64,000 nucleotides of DNA from assembly GCA_913052475.1 (NCBI GenBank), contig CAJXEJ010000001.1, positions 60,751 to 124,750 on the forward strand. The letters run 5' to 3'. The number at the start of each line of letters is the position of its first letter. Positions within the stretch are counted from its first letter, which is position 1. The translations under genes were made by a program, and so were the position numbers. Below the pieces are notes generated by a model that was given only the letters and a program-made list of their open reading frames with translations, was not told where the DNA came from and searched no databases. Shown piece after piece: positions 53,940 to 62,875 of the stretch. Source of the stretch: an uncultured Dehalococcoidia bacterium (GTDB taxonomy: Bacteria > Chloroflexota > Dehalococcoidia > Lucifugimonadales > Lucifugimonadaceae).

Positions 53940-55154
53940 ATGTCAGCACCTATCATCCTGCCTCAGTGGGGCATGGGGATGAACGACGGCGAAGTCATCA
54001 AGTGGCTGAAAGCCGTCGGTGATCCGGTCGCTAAAGGCGATCAACTTGTCGAAATCGAGTCTTCAAAAGTAAACGCGGAAGTCGAAGCGACCGCCGATGG
54101 CACGCTCGGCAGAATAGATGTCGAAGAAGGTAGAGTGGTCGACGTTGGAACCGTTCTAGGTTATCTACTCGAAGCCGGAGACTCTGAATCCGATCTCCCC
54201 GATGTCGCTCCTGTCGTCGGATCGGCATCTACCCCCGCCCCGATCGTGGCACAACCTGCCGCGGCGCCGGCCGCCACGCCGAAGGGTGGTAAGCAGATCG
54301 TTACACCACGTGCACGTCGTCTCGCCAAGCAGATGGGCGTTGACCTTGCGGGTGTGATAGGTACCGGACCCAGCGGTCGTGTGACCGAGGACGATGTAAG
54401 GGCAGATAGTGAAGCGGGTAGCGGTTCAGGCGCAGTGGCGGCAGCGTCATTGCCAGAATCGGCTGTGCCGGTCAAAGAGGTGGTCAAGCTGGCAGGTCTT
54501 CGCGGGACGATCGCACGGCGAATGTCCGAAAGCGCGGCGATCCCAAGAGTAACACTCTCGACTACTGCCGATGTCACCGACGCAATCGCGTTCCAACGTG
54601 AATTGGTTGGCGAGTGGCGAGAGCACAGGATTCGTCCGCAATATCAGGATCTTGTGATCGCTGCGGTCGCGAAGGCGCTCAAGGAAATGCCGATCGCAAA
54701 CGCTCACCTCGTCGGTGATGAAGTACGAATTTTTGACGAGGTAAACGTGGGAGTTGCAATGGCGATTCCCGAGGGCTTGTTGGTTCCAGTTATCAAGAAT
54801 GCCGACCAGAAATCATTGCTCGATATCGCCTTGGAAGTTCGCGACCTTGCCAAGAAGGTGAAATCGAACACGCTGTCGATCGACGAGATGACCAACGGCA
54901 CGTTCTCTATTACCAATCTGAGCTCGTACAACATCGAAATGTTCGACCCCCTTTTGAACCCGCCTGAAATCGGAATTCTGGGAGTTGGAACAGTTGATAA
55001 GCAACCCGCAGTCGTCGATGGTGAAGTTGCTGTTCGCTCGATTGCAAATTTGAATCTGGCGTTCGATCATCGAGCGTGGGACGGTGCGCCGGCAGCTGAA
55101 TTTGTCAGATCGGTCGCCAAGTTGCTCAGCAATCCCAAATGGATGAAGGCATAG
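53940..55154 (+). CDS. Dihydrolipoamide acyltransferase (E2)
   Basis: E2 core of the 2-oxoacid or acetoin dehydrogenase, 404 aa. The lipoyl domain has the lipoylated Lys43 in EIESSKVNAEVEA. An Ala/Pro-rich linker leads to a peripheral-subunit-binding domain (TPRARRLAKQMGVDLAGVIG, GPSGRVTEDDV). The catalytic domain ends with AFDHRAWDGAPAAEF, the HxxxDG active site. ATG 53940. It lies about 490 bp after the HAD gene and 53 bp before the AcoX-like gene. Confidence 0.94.
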   Translation: MSAPIILPQWGMGMNDGEVIKWLKAVGDPVAKGDQLVEIESSKVNAEVEATADGTLGRIDVEEGRVVDVGTVLGYLLEAGDSESDLPDVAPVVGSASTPAPIVAQPAAAPAATPKGGKQIVTPRARRLAKQMGVDLAGVIGTGPSGRVTEDDVRADSEAGSGSGAVAAASLPESAVPVKEVVKLAGLRGTIARRMSESAAIPRVTLSTTADVTDAIAFQRELVGEWREHRIRPQYQDLVIAAVAKALKEMPIANAHLVGDEVRIFDEVNVGVAMAIPEGLLVPVIKNADQKSLLDIALEVRDLAKKVKSNTLSIDEMTNGTFSITNLSSYNIEMFDPLLNPPEIGILGVGTVDKQPAVVDGEVAVRSIANLNLAFDHRAWDGAPAAEFVRSVAKLLSNPKWMKA

Positions 55155-55206
55155 GCGTCGAATAAAGCCCGAAACGAGTACGATTACCCGAGATGAGCAC
55201 GACTAA

Positions 55207-56184
55207 ATGACGACTGTCGGAATAATCGCAAACCCGGCGGCCGGTAAAGATATTCGCCGCCTCGTAGCGCACGGGCGCGTTGTGTCGAATCAAGAAAAGG
55301 CCAACATACTCCGCAGGGTGTTTGCCGGGGTTGTTTCGACCAATGCTGATCGAATTCTGGTTATGCCCGACCATTCTGGATTGACCCGACCGGCGTCGCA
55401 CGACGTCGACGGCCGGATCAGCATCGAATATGTCGATATGCCAGTCGCCGACCATCAGGGTGCATCGACAAACGCTGCTCGGGCGATGGTCGATCAGGGC
55501 GCCGATTGCATCGTAACCCTCGGTGGTGATGGTACGAACAGGGTTGTTGCGAAAGGCTGTGCCGAAGTACCGCTGGTGCCGATTTCTACGGGAACCAACA
55601 ACGTTTTTCCGGCGAATACAGAAGGTACTCTGGCTGGTATTTCGGCGGGTGCGATGGCGACCGGGATTATTTCACGAGATGAGGCGTGTAATCGTTCGAA
55701 GAGAATCGATATTTACGTTGACGGCACACGTCGCGATGATGCACTCGTCGATGCTGCGGTTTCGACGCAGATGTTCGTGGGTGCGCGGGCTGTCTGGGAC
55801 ACAAGCACGCTTCACGCGATGTTCCTGACACGTGCGGAACCGGCAAGCATCGGACTTTCGTCGATTGGATCGAGGATCATGCCAATTCCCATCGATGAGG
55901 AGTACGGCCTGTACATCCGATTGGATGGCGAGCCCGGGCCAAACGCAACCACCGTCCGTGCACCTATCGCTCCTGGGATGATTTCAGATGTGAAAATTCT
56001 CGATTGGCGCAAGTTGTCGCCAGGCGAGAAGATTGAAATTGATCTCCAGCCGGGGACGATCGCCCTCGACGGTGAGCGTGAGGTGGAGTTGCTGCCGGAT
56101 CAAAAGGTGTACGCAAGTTTGAGCATGGACGGTCCGTGGGTTGTCGATGTTCCAAAGGCGATGAGGCTGTTGGCGACGCGTTAG
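55207..56184 (+). CDS. acoX: ATP-NAD/AcoX-type kinase family protein
   Basis: A 325-aa protein of the NAD-kinase-like AcoX family. VGIIANPAAGKDIRRLVAHG at the N-terminus and TLGGDGTNRVVAKG (GGDGT at 106-110) are the phosphate-binding motifs; PISTGTNNVFP and PGTIALDGEREVEL are typical C-terminal blocks. AcoX is found in acetoin-catabolism operons, which supports assignment of the E1/E2 genes to acetoin; its biochemical role is unsettled. Confidence 0.85.
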   Translation: MTTVGIIANPAAGKDIRRLVAHGRVVSNQEKANILRRVFAGVVSTNADRILVMPDHSGLTRPASHDVDGRISIEYVDMPVADHQGASTNAARAMVDQGADCIVTLGGDGTNRVVAKGCAEVPLVPISTGTNNVFPANTEGTLAGISAGAMATGIISRDEACNRSKRIDIYVDGTRRDDALVDAAVSTQMFVGARAVWDTSTLHAMFLTRAEPASIGLSSIGSRIMPIPIDEEYGLYIRLDGEPGPNATTVRAPIAPGMISDVKILDWRKLSPGEKIEIDLQPGTIALDGEREVELLPDQKVYASLSMDGPWVVDVPKAMRLLATR

Positions 56185-56300
56185 GGCCCCTCTCGCAGGG
56201 AGGGAGCTAGAGGGTGGCGTGGCGCTGGTTGGGTGTGAACATGCTATCCGATCACGATCTCACCCAGACCCCAACACTCTCCCCCAAGGGAGAGGGAGGA
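56185..56300. repeat. Two family B hairpin repeats
   Basis: CCCCTCTCGCAGGGAGGG (about 56187-56205) and ACTCTCCCCCAAGGGAGAGG (about 56275-56295) lie in the gap between acoX and the MocA gene; either could end the acoX transcript. Confidence 0.5.
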
Positions 56301-56326
56301 ATGCAGAGCGGAAGTAAGCTGTTCAT

Positions 56327-57526
56327 ATGACATCGGATCGACTAAATATCGCTCTCGTCGGTGCGACCGGCAAGGTTGCAGCACCTGCTCACCTGAACGG
56401 ATTGGCTGGGGTGGCTAAAGCTAATCTTTATGGAGTGTGCGACATCGACGCGGATCGCGTTGCGAAGCTTGCTGAAGCAACCAGTGCGAAGGCATTTACG
56501 TCGTTTGAAGACGTACTCGCCGATCCCAATATCGATGCGATTGATCTTGTGACTCCACCGTTCGTGCATGCCGAGCAGACGATTGCAGCGGCACGTGCTG
56601 GTAAGCATGTTTATTGCGAGAAGCCGATGGCTCACTCGTTGGCCGATGCGGATGCGATGGTTACGGCTCACCAGGAAGCCGGCACAACCTTGATGATTGG
56701 CGAGAGCTATGTATTTCATGAGCCGATCGTCGTTGCACGTAAAGCGATCGAAAACGGCGATATTGGCGTCGTGCTGCATGTTCGTGAAACCAAAGGTCCG
56801 TGGCTAATGCGCATTGAAGAAGCGAGCCGTCTAGGCGGTCGCAGCCACGAAGCAAACGTCCCGTGGAGACTTGACCCGGAGCTATCGGGTGGCGGTCAAT
56901 TTCCGTGGATCATGGATCATGCACCGCATTTTTTTGCAACCGCTAGATATCTGGCCTCGGCGTCATCAGGGACGTTGACTGCTTCTACTGACGTTTCATT
57001 GGTTACGGCTCATTCACAGACAGGTGCAACTCCGAGCGAGAGGGTTTCCGGCACGGGTGCCCCGACAGGACAGGCAATTACCAACGTTGCCTGGAGTTTC
57101 GAAAATGAGGCTGAGAGTTCTTGGCACCAGATTGAATCGGGTGGACACGCGGTGCCCCGAATTGGGTTTCGTGTAAATATCCATGGTTCGAACGGATCGC
57201 TGTTTGTGTTTGGCGAAGGCGGCGGTAGCCCTCCGGGCGAACCGACAGTACCGGCAGTTGTGTTGCACAAGTACGGAAATCGCCAGGTGATTCTAGAAGA
57301 AGATCCGACCGATCGTGTGTGGTACTCGAACAACAATTACTACGACGCTTCGCACCAGGCGGCACTTGAACATTGGGTTGATTCGATTCTTGGAGGACGG
57401 CCAGTTCGGTACTCCGGCGAAGACGGTCGCACCGAGCTAGCGGCAACGCTGGCGACGATTAAAAGTGCGGGCGAACGCAGGTCGATCGTGCCGACAGACG
57501 TTCCATTGGATTGGACGGCGTACTAA
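56327..57526 (+). CDS. Gfo/Idh/MocA family oxidoreductase
   Basis: NAD(P)-dependent sugar or inositol oxidoreductase, 399 aa. The Rossmann start is IALVGATGKVAAPAHLNGL, and LVTPPFVHAEQTIAAARAGKHVYCEKPMA carries the EKP motif (98-100) with the catalytic Lys. A C-terminal beta-sheet domain follows with GGGQFPWIMDHAPHF, holding the conserved Asp/His pair. Substrate unknown. The methyltransferase follows after 30 bp and may be cotranscribed. Confidence 0.9.
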   Translation: MTSDRLNIALVGATGKVAAPAHLNGLAGVAKANLYGVCDIDADRVAKLAEATSAKAFTSFEDVLADPNIDAIDLVTPPFVHAEQTIAAARAGKHVYCEKPMAHSLADADAMVTAHQEAGTTLMIGESYVFHEPIVVARKAIENGDIGVVLHVRETKGPWLMRIEEASRLGGRSHEANVPWRLDPELSGGGQFPWIMDHAPHFFATARYLASASSGTLTASTDVSLVTAHSQTGATPSERVSGTGAPTGQAITNVAWSFENEAESSWHQIESGGHAVPRIGFRVNIHGSNGSLFVFGEGGGSPPGEPTVPAVVLHKYGNRQVILEEDPTDRVWYSNNNYYDASHQAALEHWVDSILGGRPVRYSGEDGRTELAATLATIKSAGERRSIVPTDVPLDWTAY

Positions 57527-57556
57527 GGATTTGGTGACGGAGGAATAGTAACGAAT

Positions 57557-58384
57557 ATGACAGGATCTATTTCGGGATCGAAATCGGAAAAATACACGCA
57601 TGGGCACCATGCTTCGGTTGTGGCGGCTCATGCTGTGAGACGAGCGAGTGAAGCGGCGGCATTCGTGTTGCCGCAACTCAAATCGCCGATGCGTTTACTG
57701 GATTTTGGGTGTGGGCCGGGGACGATTACGGTTGATCTGGCTGAGCACTTGCTTCCGAACGGTTCGGTGGTGGGAATCGACAGTTCGGATGCGGTTGTTG
57801 AGCAGGCTAGTTCTCACGCGGCCGAACGCGGCATTTCTAACGTCGAGTTCGAGGCGAACAGCATTTACGAAACCGGTTACGACGCCGAGAGTTTTGACGC
57901 CGCCTATGCCCACCAGGTCCTTCAACATCTCTCCGAGCCGGTGCGAGCACTGGTCGAGGCGAAGCGAGTTCTTAGGCCAGGCGGTATCTGCGCCGTTAGA
58001 GAGGTCGACTGGGGTGCGTCGGTTTTGTATCCGCCAGACGATCGACTCACGGAATTCTTCCAGGTCTACAACGGTGTCGCCGAACGAAACGGCGGCGATG
58101 CCTTCGCCGGTCGTCATCTAAAGCAGTGGTTTACCGAGGCTGGCTACTACGATCTGACCGTTACGACTTCGACGTGGACGTTCTCGGATGAGAATGGCCT
58201 TAAGTGGTGGGGCGAGCAATGGGCGGAGCGGATTTTGAGTTCAGATATTGCGAAACGGGCGGTCGAGTATGGTATCGCGACCGACGATGATCTTGCCGAG
58301 ATTTCGCAGGGCTGGCTCGACTGGGTTCAGGCCGAGGGTGCGTTCTTCGCGTTCATGCAGGTAGAGATTGTTGGCGTGAAGTGA
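57557..58384 (+). CDS. Class I SAM-dependent methyltransferase
   Basis: A 275-aa UbiE/Methyltransf_11-like enzyme: motif I LLDFGCGPGT (about 47-56), acidic loop VVGIDSSDAVVEQA, motif II FDAAYAHQVLQHLSEPV and post-II RVLRPGGICAVREVDWG. The C-terminal half (LKQWFTEAGYYDLTV) is the substrate part. Substrate unknown. Confidence 0.9.
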   Translation: MTGSISGSKSEKYTHGHHASVVAAHAVRRASEAAAFVLPQLKSPMRLLDFGCGPGTITVDLAEHLLPNGSVVGIDSSDAVVEQASSHAAERGISNVEFEANSIYETGYDAESFDAAYAHQVLQHLSEPVRALVEAKRVLRPGGICAVREVDWGASVLYPPDDRLTEFFQVYNGVAERNGGDAFAGRHLKQWFTEAGYYDLTVTTSTWTFSDENGLKWWGEQWAERILSSDIAKRAVEYGIATDDDLAEISQGWLDWVQAEGAFFAFMQVEIVGVK

Positions 58385-58513
58385 TGCGGTATACGCGCCT
58401 CCGTGATGTCAGCTTACCTGTCGTCCTTCTATTGTCTCAGAATGACATGTGATACATCGAGGCGGAATGACAACGAAGTCGTCGTATCAAGGCGGTCGGG
58501 AAGTGGGACGCCC

Positions 58514-58810
58514 CTAAGTGATTTCAAAAATCTCGGTGTTGTGGGTTTCGGCCAGGAGGGGGTAAATCTGGTCGAAGATCGTGGTGATACTGGGTGTTTT
58601 TCGAACTGCGCTCCGAGACGCTTCGTAATCGGTGATCGAATCCCACAGTTGCTCGGTCTGCACCATGCCGTGCGATCCATGCCAGCCCTTGTAGACCGCC
58701 GGCTTCTTGTACCCCGCAGCCTTCATCGCAGTACTCGCCTCGTGCACGAGTGCGGCCAACTTTCCACCGGTTCCGGGTTTGGGTAGGTATGTGCGTCGTA
58801 CAGCGATCAT
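58514..58810 (-). CDS. Small dimeric alpha/beta-barrel-like protein
   Basis: A 98-aa protein. AVRRTYLPKPGTGGKLAALV (strand-helix), YKKPAVYKGWHGSHGMVQTEQLWDS (strands) and SITDYEASRSAVRKTPSI (helix) give the ferredoxin-like half-barrel order of NIPSNAP/ABM proteins. No catalytic residues are recognised. It ends a short minus-strand group with the flavoprotein and DUF302 genes. Confidence 0.65.
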   Translation of the reverse strand: MIAVRRTYLPKPGTGGKLAALVHEASTAMKAAGYKKPAVYKGWHGSHGMVQTEQLWDSITDYEASRSAVRKTPSITTIFDQIYPLLAETHNTEIFEIT

Positions 58811-58844
58811 TGAATTGGCTTCCTGTCCTGTAAAAATGTGAGCA

Positions 58845-59993
58845 TCAAATCCTGAAATTGCGCCAGTCGCGCTCGAATCGTTCCTTGTGTTTCATTCCCG
58901 AAACCATTGGTTCAGTGACGATGGTTTGCGGACCACCCTCGGCGAGAAACTCCCCGCCTACGGTGGCTGAACGGCCGCCCGAGTACGCCAGATAGCAGAA
59001 GCCGACGCCATCGTATGGTTCAGGCTCGTCGGTCTCGTTGATTCGACTTGAGATCACTTCGCCGACCTTGGTGCCCTGACCGGCAGCGAACACGCCTGCC
59101 TTTGGTATTGCGAATTCTCCTGACGGAACCACATTCACGTCGCCTATCGCAAAGACGTTCGCTATTGATGTTTCGAGAGTCGCTCGACTTACCGGTACCC
59201 AAGGTTTGCCGTTTGCGACCCCTGAAGCAGCAACGATATCTGGCATCTTGTGTACTGGAATCGTGGCGACAATATCGGCAGTGGTTGAGCTCCCATCAGC
59301 GAACGACACCTCGAATCCGTTGCGCGAAACTTCGGTCACACCCGCGGAGGAAACGAGTTCGATTCCACGTTGATCCAACGCGTTTCGAATTCGCATGGAA
59401 GCATCTTTGCCCGCGACCCCCAGCGGTCCCGGCTCCGGGATATACACCGAAATATCGATGTCCTTACGGATGCCTTTCCTGCGAGCCCACCAGTTGATGA
59501 TCATGGCGGTTTCGAGAGGTGCCGGTGGGCATTTGTAGGGCGGTTTTGCTGCGGCGAGCACGATCTTTCCACGTTTGAGGCGACTCAGGCGTCGACGCAG
59601 GTGACGGGCGTAGTCGAAATCGTAGAACGAGTAAGCATCTCTGGCGCCCGGAACAGCATCCCAGTCGTAGGCTGCACCGAGTGCGATCACAAGGTAGTCG
59701 TAGTCGAAGGTTCCAGCCGAAGTAACGACCTGCTGATTCGACGTGTCGATAAGATCGATGTTCGCCTCGACGAAATTAATGCCGCGGTTGGCGAGCCGAC
59801 CCAGCGATCGGCCGGTTTTGTTTGTTTCTCGCTCACCGACGATCATAAGCGGGTTCATTCCGCACAGATGTGGAACCCGGTTTCTATCGATAATTGTTAC
59901 TTCATGAAAAGCGTTGAGCGACGAGCGCGCACTGATTGCTGCTTGCACCCCCCCGAAACCACCGCCCAGAACGAGAATTTTGCTACCGGCCAT
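58845..59993 (-). CDS. FAD-dependent pyridine nucleotide-disulfide/sulfide:quinone-type oxidoreductase
   Basis: A 382-aa flavoprotein from ATG 59993. ILVLGGGFGGVQAAISARSS binds FAD, VTIIDRNRVPHLCGMNPLMI follows, and LVIALGAAYDWDAVPG is the second FAD motif. AAAKPPYKCPPAPLETAMII has the Cys (about residue 155) at the position used by sulfide:quinone oxidoreductases. VFAIGDVN is the C-terminal FAD motif, and GVFAAGQGTKV and CYLAYSGG end the fold. It probably passes electrons from a sulfur or other donor to quinones at the membrane. DUF302 is its neighbour 96 bp upstream. Confidence 0.88.
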   Translation of the reverse strand: MAGSKILVLGGGFGGVQAAISARSSLNAFHEVTIIDRNRVPHLCGMNPLMIVGERETNKTGRSLGRLANRGINFVEANIDLIDTSNQQVVTSAGTFDYDYLVIALGAAYDWDAVPGARDAYSFYDFDYARHLRRRLSRLKRGKIVLAAAKPPYKCPPAPLETAMIINWWARRKGIRKDIDISVYIPEPGPLGVAGKDASMRIRNALDQRGIELVSSAGVTEVSRNGFEVSFADGSSTTADIVATIPVHKMPDIVAASGVANGKPWVPVSRATLETSIANVFAIGDVNVVPSGEFAIPKAGVFAAGQGTKVGEVISSRINETDEPEPYDGVGFCYLAYSGGRSATVGGEFLAEGGPQTIVTEPMVSGMKHKERFERDWRNFRI

Positions 59994-60089
59994 ACTTTTG
60001 GCGTCCCCAACATTCATACGCAGCCGCGTCAGAAATGCGGCTGCGGGCGAAAGCTTACCGGTTTTTTCACGTATCGGTGTGAGGTGCCT

Positions 60090-60494
60090 CTACTCGGGAA
60101 GGCTATTTGCGGCGCGAGTTAGCCGTTCTTTGGCATCATATGCGGTGTCGAACACTGCCGCGTTGTGGGTTTCGCGCTGGATGACTTCGGGATCCATGAA
60201 CGCGATCTGAGTTCCACCGTCGATCTCCTGCACGACCACGTTGCAGGGCAGGAGCAGGCCGGCCCACGGCTCGGCGTTGAGCACATTGTTGGCGAGGTTA
60301 GGGTTGCAGGCGCCGAGGATCAGGTATTTCGGACGATCGACATCGAGCTTTTTCTTCAGAGTCGCCTGAACGTCGATCTGAGTGAGGATTCCAAAACCTT
60401 CTTCGGCGAGAACGGCCGTTACCGTTTCGACTGCGTCATCAAATCCAAGACTGGTGTTTCGCAGTATTCCGTAATTGATCGTTGCCAGTGTCAT
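60090..60494 (-). CDS. DUF302 domain protein
   Basis: A 134-aa protein. The pattern FDDAVETVTAVLAEEGFGILTQIDVQATLKKKL, then YLILGACNPNLANNVLNAEPWAGLLLPCNVVV and FMDPEVI, is the DUF302 domain with its two conserved Cys (GACNP, LLPCN). The family often accompanies sulfide:quinone or other sulfur-metabolism proteins; here it is beside the SQR-like flavoprotein, supporting a joint redox role. Confidence 0.88.
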   Translation of the reverse strand: MTLATINYGILRNTSLGFDDAVETVTAVLAEEGFGILTQIDVQATLKKKLDVDRPKYLILGACNPNLANNVLNAEPWAGLLLPCNVVVQEIDGGTQIAFMDPEVIQRETHNAAVFDTAYDAKERLTRAANSLPE

Positions 60495-60756
60495 CTAACC
60501 GTCCTGAGATGCTCGAAGGGATGCTTCACCTACCATGTCCCGGATGAAATTCCGACTCTGACCAAGATAGGTTGATATGCGTGCTGGCGGGGGGATACTC
60601 CATGAAGATGGTATGTAAGATTCCCGCGAGGTTGAATTAATGCCATCGTCCGAAAATCGTTTGACGAGAACCCTCTTTCTGCGTAGCCTCGGCAGGCGAT
60701 TTTCCTTTATTCATTTCCCCTACAAATTCCTGTGCATATCCAGAGTGAGAAAAAGC

Positions 60757-61146
60757 ATGCCGTTCAACGTCAATCACATCCACCTGAAGTCCAGCGACCC
60801 GAAGGCGACAGCCGACTGGTTCGTTGAGGCTTTCAACGTCGAAATTAAGACCGACAATGTTCGTCCGGTCGGCGACCGATTCATCACGACGATGACCGAA
60901 GGCGGACTGGCGATCAATATATCCTCAGAACGAACCGACGAAAAACTTGGTCCCGCAGATGCCGATCCTCACTACGGTCTGGAGCATTTTGGGTTCGATA
61001 CCGATGACATGGACGCCGATATCGCGCGGCTTCAGGTTCTCGGTGCCGAGCTGAAGGAAGGTCCGATCAATAACGGTGGTGGCGTAACGATTGCGTTCGT
61101 CGCAGCACCCGGCGACATCCGAATCGAACTGATTCACCGGCAGTAG
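60757..61146 (+). CDS. VOC family protein
   Basis: A 129-aa glyoxalase-like protein from ATG 60757: FNVNHIHLKSSDPKATADWF (His ligand), GGLAINISS, HYGLEHFGFDTDDMDADIA (second His) and IAFVAAPGDIRIELIHRQ (Glu ligand). Upstream in-frame residues to 60640 do not resemble the family. Substrate unknown. Confidence 0.82.
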   Translation: MPFNVNHIHLKSSDPKATADWFVEAFNVEIKTDNVRPVGDRFITTMTEGGLAINISSERTDEKLGPADADPHYGLEHFGFDTDDMDADIARLQVLGAELKEGPINNGGGVTIAFVAAPGDIRIELIHRQ

Positions 61147-61239
61147 AACTGCGTTCGCTGCGATGACGATTGGAGTTGGCTGAATCGTTGCGGTGGCTCC
61201 GCTGGTCGCTATCGCGAAATAGACGAAACGAGAAGGCAT

Positions 61240-62502
61240 TTGACTATCAGGTTGGCAGTAGCTGGTGGAAACCGTGGTGCTCGATTTGATCAGGTGCTTG
61301 GCGGCCTGGAAGAGCAGATCGAGCTTGTGTCAGTCTGTGATCCTTCCGAGCAAATCAGGTCGGAATGGACCAATGGTCGACCTGAGCTAAAGGCGTTCGA
61401 GCAGTTCGAGGATCTGGTTGAAGATCCCGGGATCGATGCCGTGTTCATCGCAACGCCAATGCTGCTTCACGCGGGGCAGGCTCTCACGGCGCTCAACGCT
61501 GGCAAGCACGTGTTATCTGAAGTGATTGCCGCTGCCACTCTCGACGAGTGCCACGCTCTGGTAGAGACGGTCGAAAAGACTGGCATGACGTACATGATGG
61601 CCGAGAACTATTGCTACCGACGCGAAGCCATGATGGTAAAAAACATGGCAGATCAGAACGTGTTTGGCGACCTGACGTATGCAGAGGGTGCCTATATCCA
61701 TGATTGTCGTGATCTGATGTTCAATGCTGACCTCACGCGAACGTGGCGAGCCAATGGTTCTGTCGCAGGCACGCAAGGAGGCTTTGGCTCGACGCAATCA
61801 TCTCGTGGCAACGGCTATCCAACTCATTCGCTCGGTCCGATCGCCCAATGGCTCGGCATCAACCGTGGTGATCGTCTCGCCCGAACAACGACCTTCGTCA
61901 CGAAATCCGCGGCTCGACAGGAATGGGCGCGTTCGGTGCTTCCTGAGGGTCATTTCGACAGGAAGGACGCTGCTTGGGCTGACTTCACCGATTCGGCGAC
62001 CACGTTGATTGAAACCGAACAAGGGCGAGTGATCTGCCTGCGCAAGGATTCAGCCAGTCCACGACCACACAATATGGCACTTCATTCGTTGCAGGGCACC
62101 AATGGCGCATATCTTTCGGGGCGGTTCGATGGCGAGGGCCCGCTGGTGTGGCTCGATGGTGTTTCTGAAGGAGTTAGTCCGGCGAATCTTGGTTATCGCG
62201 ACAAGGCCCGTCCGGCTGGCGTAGCGAACTCAACACGAGCCGCGTGGCAGACATTGTGGGATTTGAGCGATCGGTACGAGCATCCGTACTGGAAGCAGTT
62301 TGGAGATGAGGCTATTCAGGCGGGTCACGGTGGGGGTGATTACTTCGTGATGTACGACTTCGCCCGAGCGGTAGCCGGAGAGATCGAACCTCCGATTGAC
62401 GTTTACGACGCGGTCACGTGGAGCAGCATCTTTCCGATCTCGATCGAGAACGTAAAACGCAACGGCGAACCGCTCGACGTACCCGATTTTCGAAATCGGT
62501 AG
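61240..62502 (+). CDS. Gfo/Idh/MocA family oxidoreductase (second)
   Basis: A 420-aa protein with a TTG start at 61240 and AAGG just upstream. LAVAGGNRGARFDQVLGGLE is the Rossmann start, FIATPMLLHAGQALTALNAGKHVLSEVIA holds the loop where EKP usually sits (here SEV, so the catalytic Lys is not in the usual place), and YPTHSLGPIAQWLG carries the substrate-domain His. Family size and order fit a dehydrogenase or a non-canonical glycosidase-type member. Substrate unknown. Confidence 0.85.
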   Translation: MTIRLAVAGGNRGARFDQVLGGLEEQIELVSVCDPSEQIRSEWTNGRPELKAFEQFEDLVEDPGIDAVFIATPMLLHAGQALTALNAGKHVLSEVIAAATLDECHALVETVEKTGMTYMMAENYCYRREAMMVKNMADQNVFGDLTYAEGAYIHDCRDLMFNADLTRTWRANGSVAGTQGGFGSTQSSRGNGYPTHSLGPIAQWLGINRGDRLARTTTFVTKSAARQEWARSVLPEGHFDRKDAAWADFTDSATTLIETEQGRVICLRKDSASPRPHNMALHSLQGTNGAYLSGRFDGEGPLVWLDGVSEGVSPANLGYRDKARPAGVANSTRAAWQTLWDLSDRYEHPYWKQFGDEAIQAGHGGGDYFVMYDFARAVAGEIEPPIDVYDAVTWSSIFPISIENVKRNGEPLDVPDFRNR

Positions 62503-62875
62503 CGCGACACATTCGCATCGCTATTCTTCGTTCCGACGTGGTAGAGGGATCATGGTCGAAATGCTGGGTTCGGCGATTCTGGGAGCGGTTTTCTTGTAGC
62601 GTAGCGACCGGCGAGTGATGTTGTTTTGAGGTGCGATTTCTCCGTATTTCGCTGGTCCTCACGTCCCCGCCGAAGGTCTCTCCACTCCGCTGGCGCTGCG
62701 GTCGAGAAGTCGGGGTTGGCTGGTGATCAATTTGGGCTGTGTCGTAATCTCCCACCCCCTAACTCCTTCCCACCATGGGAGGGAGAACTCATTGTGCCGG
62801 GCGTGCATTCGCACTTGGGCAGAAGGGCAGTCCAGCTTGCTGTTACTCCTAGCAGATTGCTTTGGTTGCGGTTGG
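62503..62875. repeat. Intergenic region with family A and B repeats
   Basis: A family A copy lies at 62661-62711 (CCGAAGGTCTCTCCACTCCG then CTGGCGCTGCGGTCGAGAAG) and a family B hairpin at 62763-62786 (CTCCTTCCCACCATGGGAGG). No gene is seen between the MocA gene and the amidohydrolase. Confidence 0.6.
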
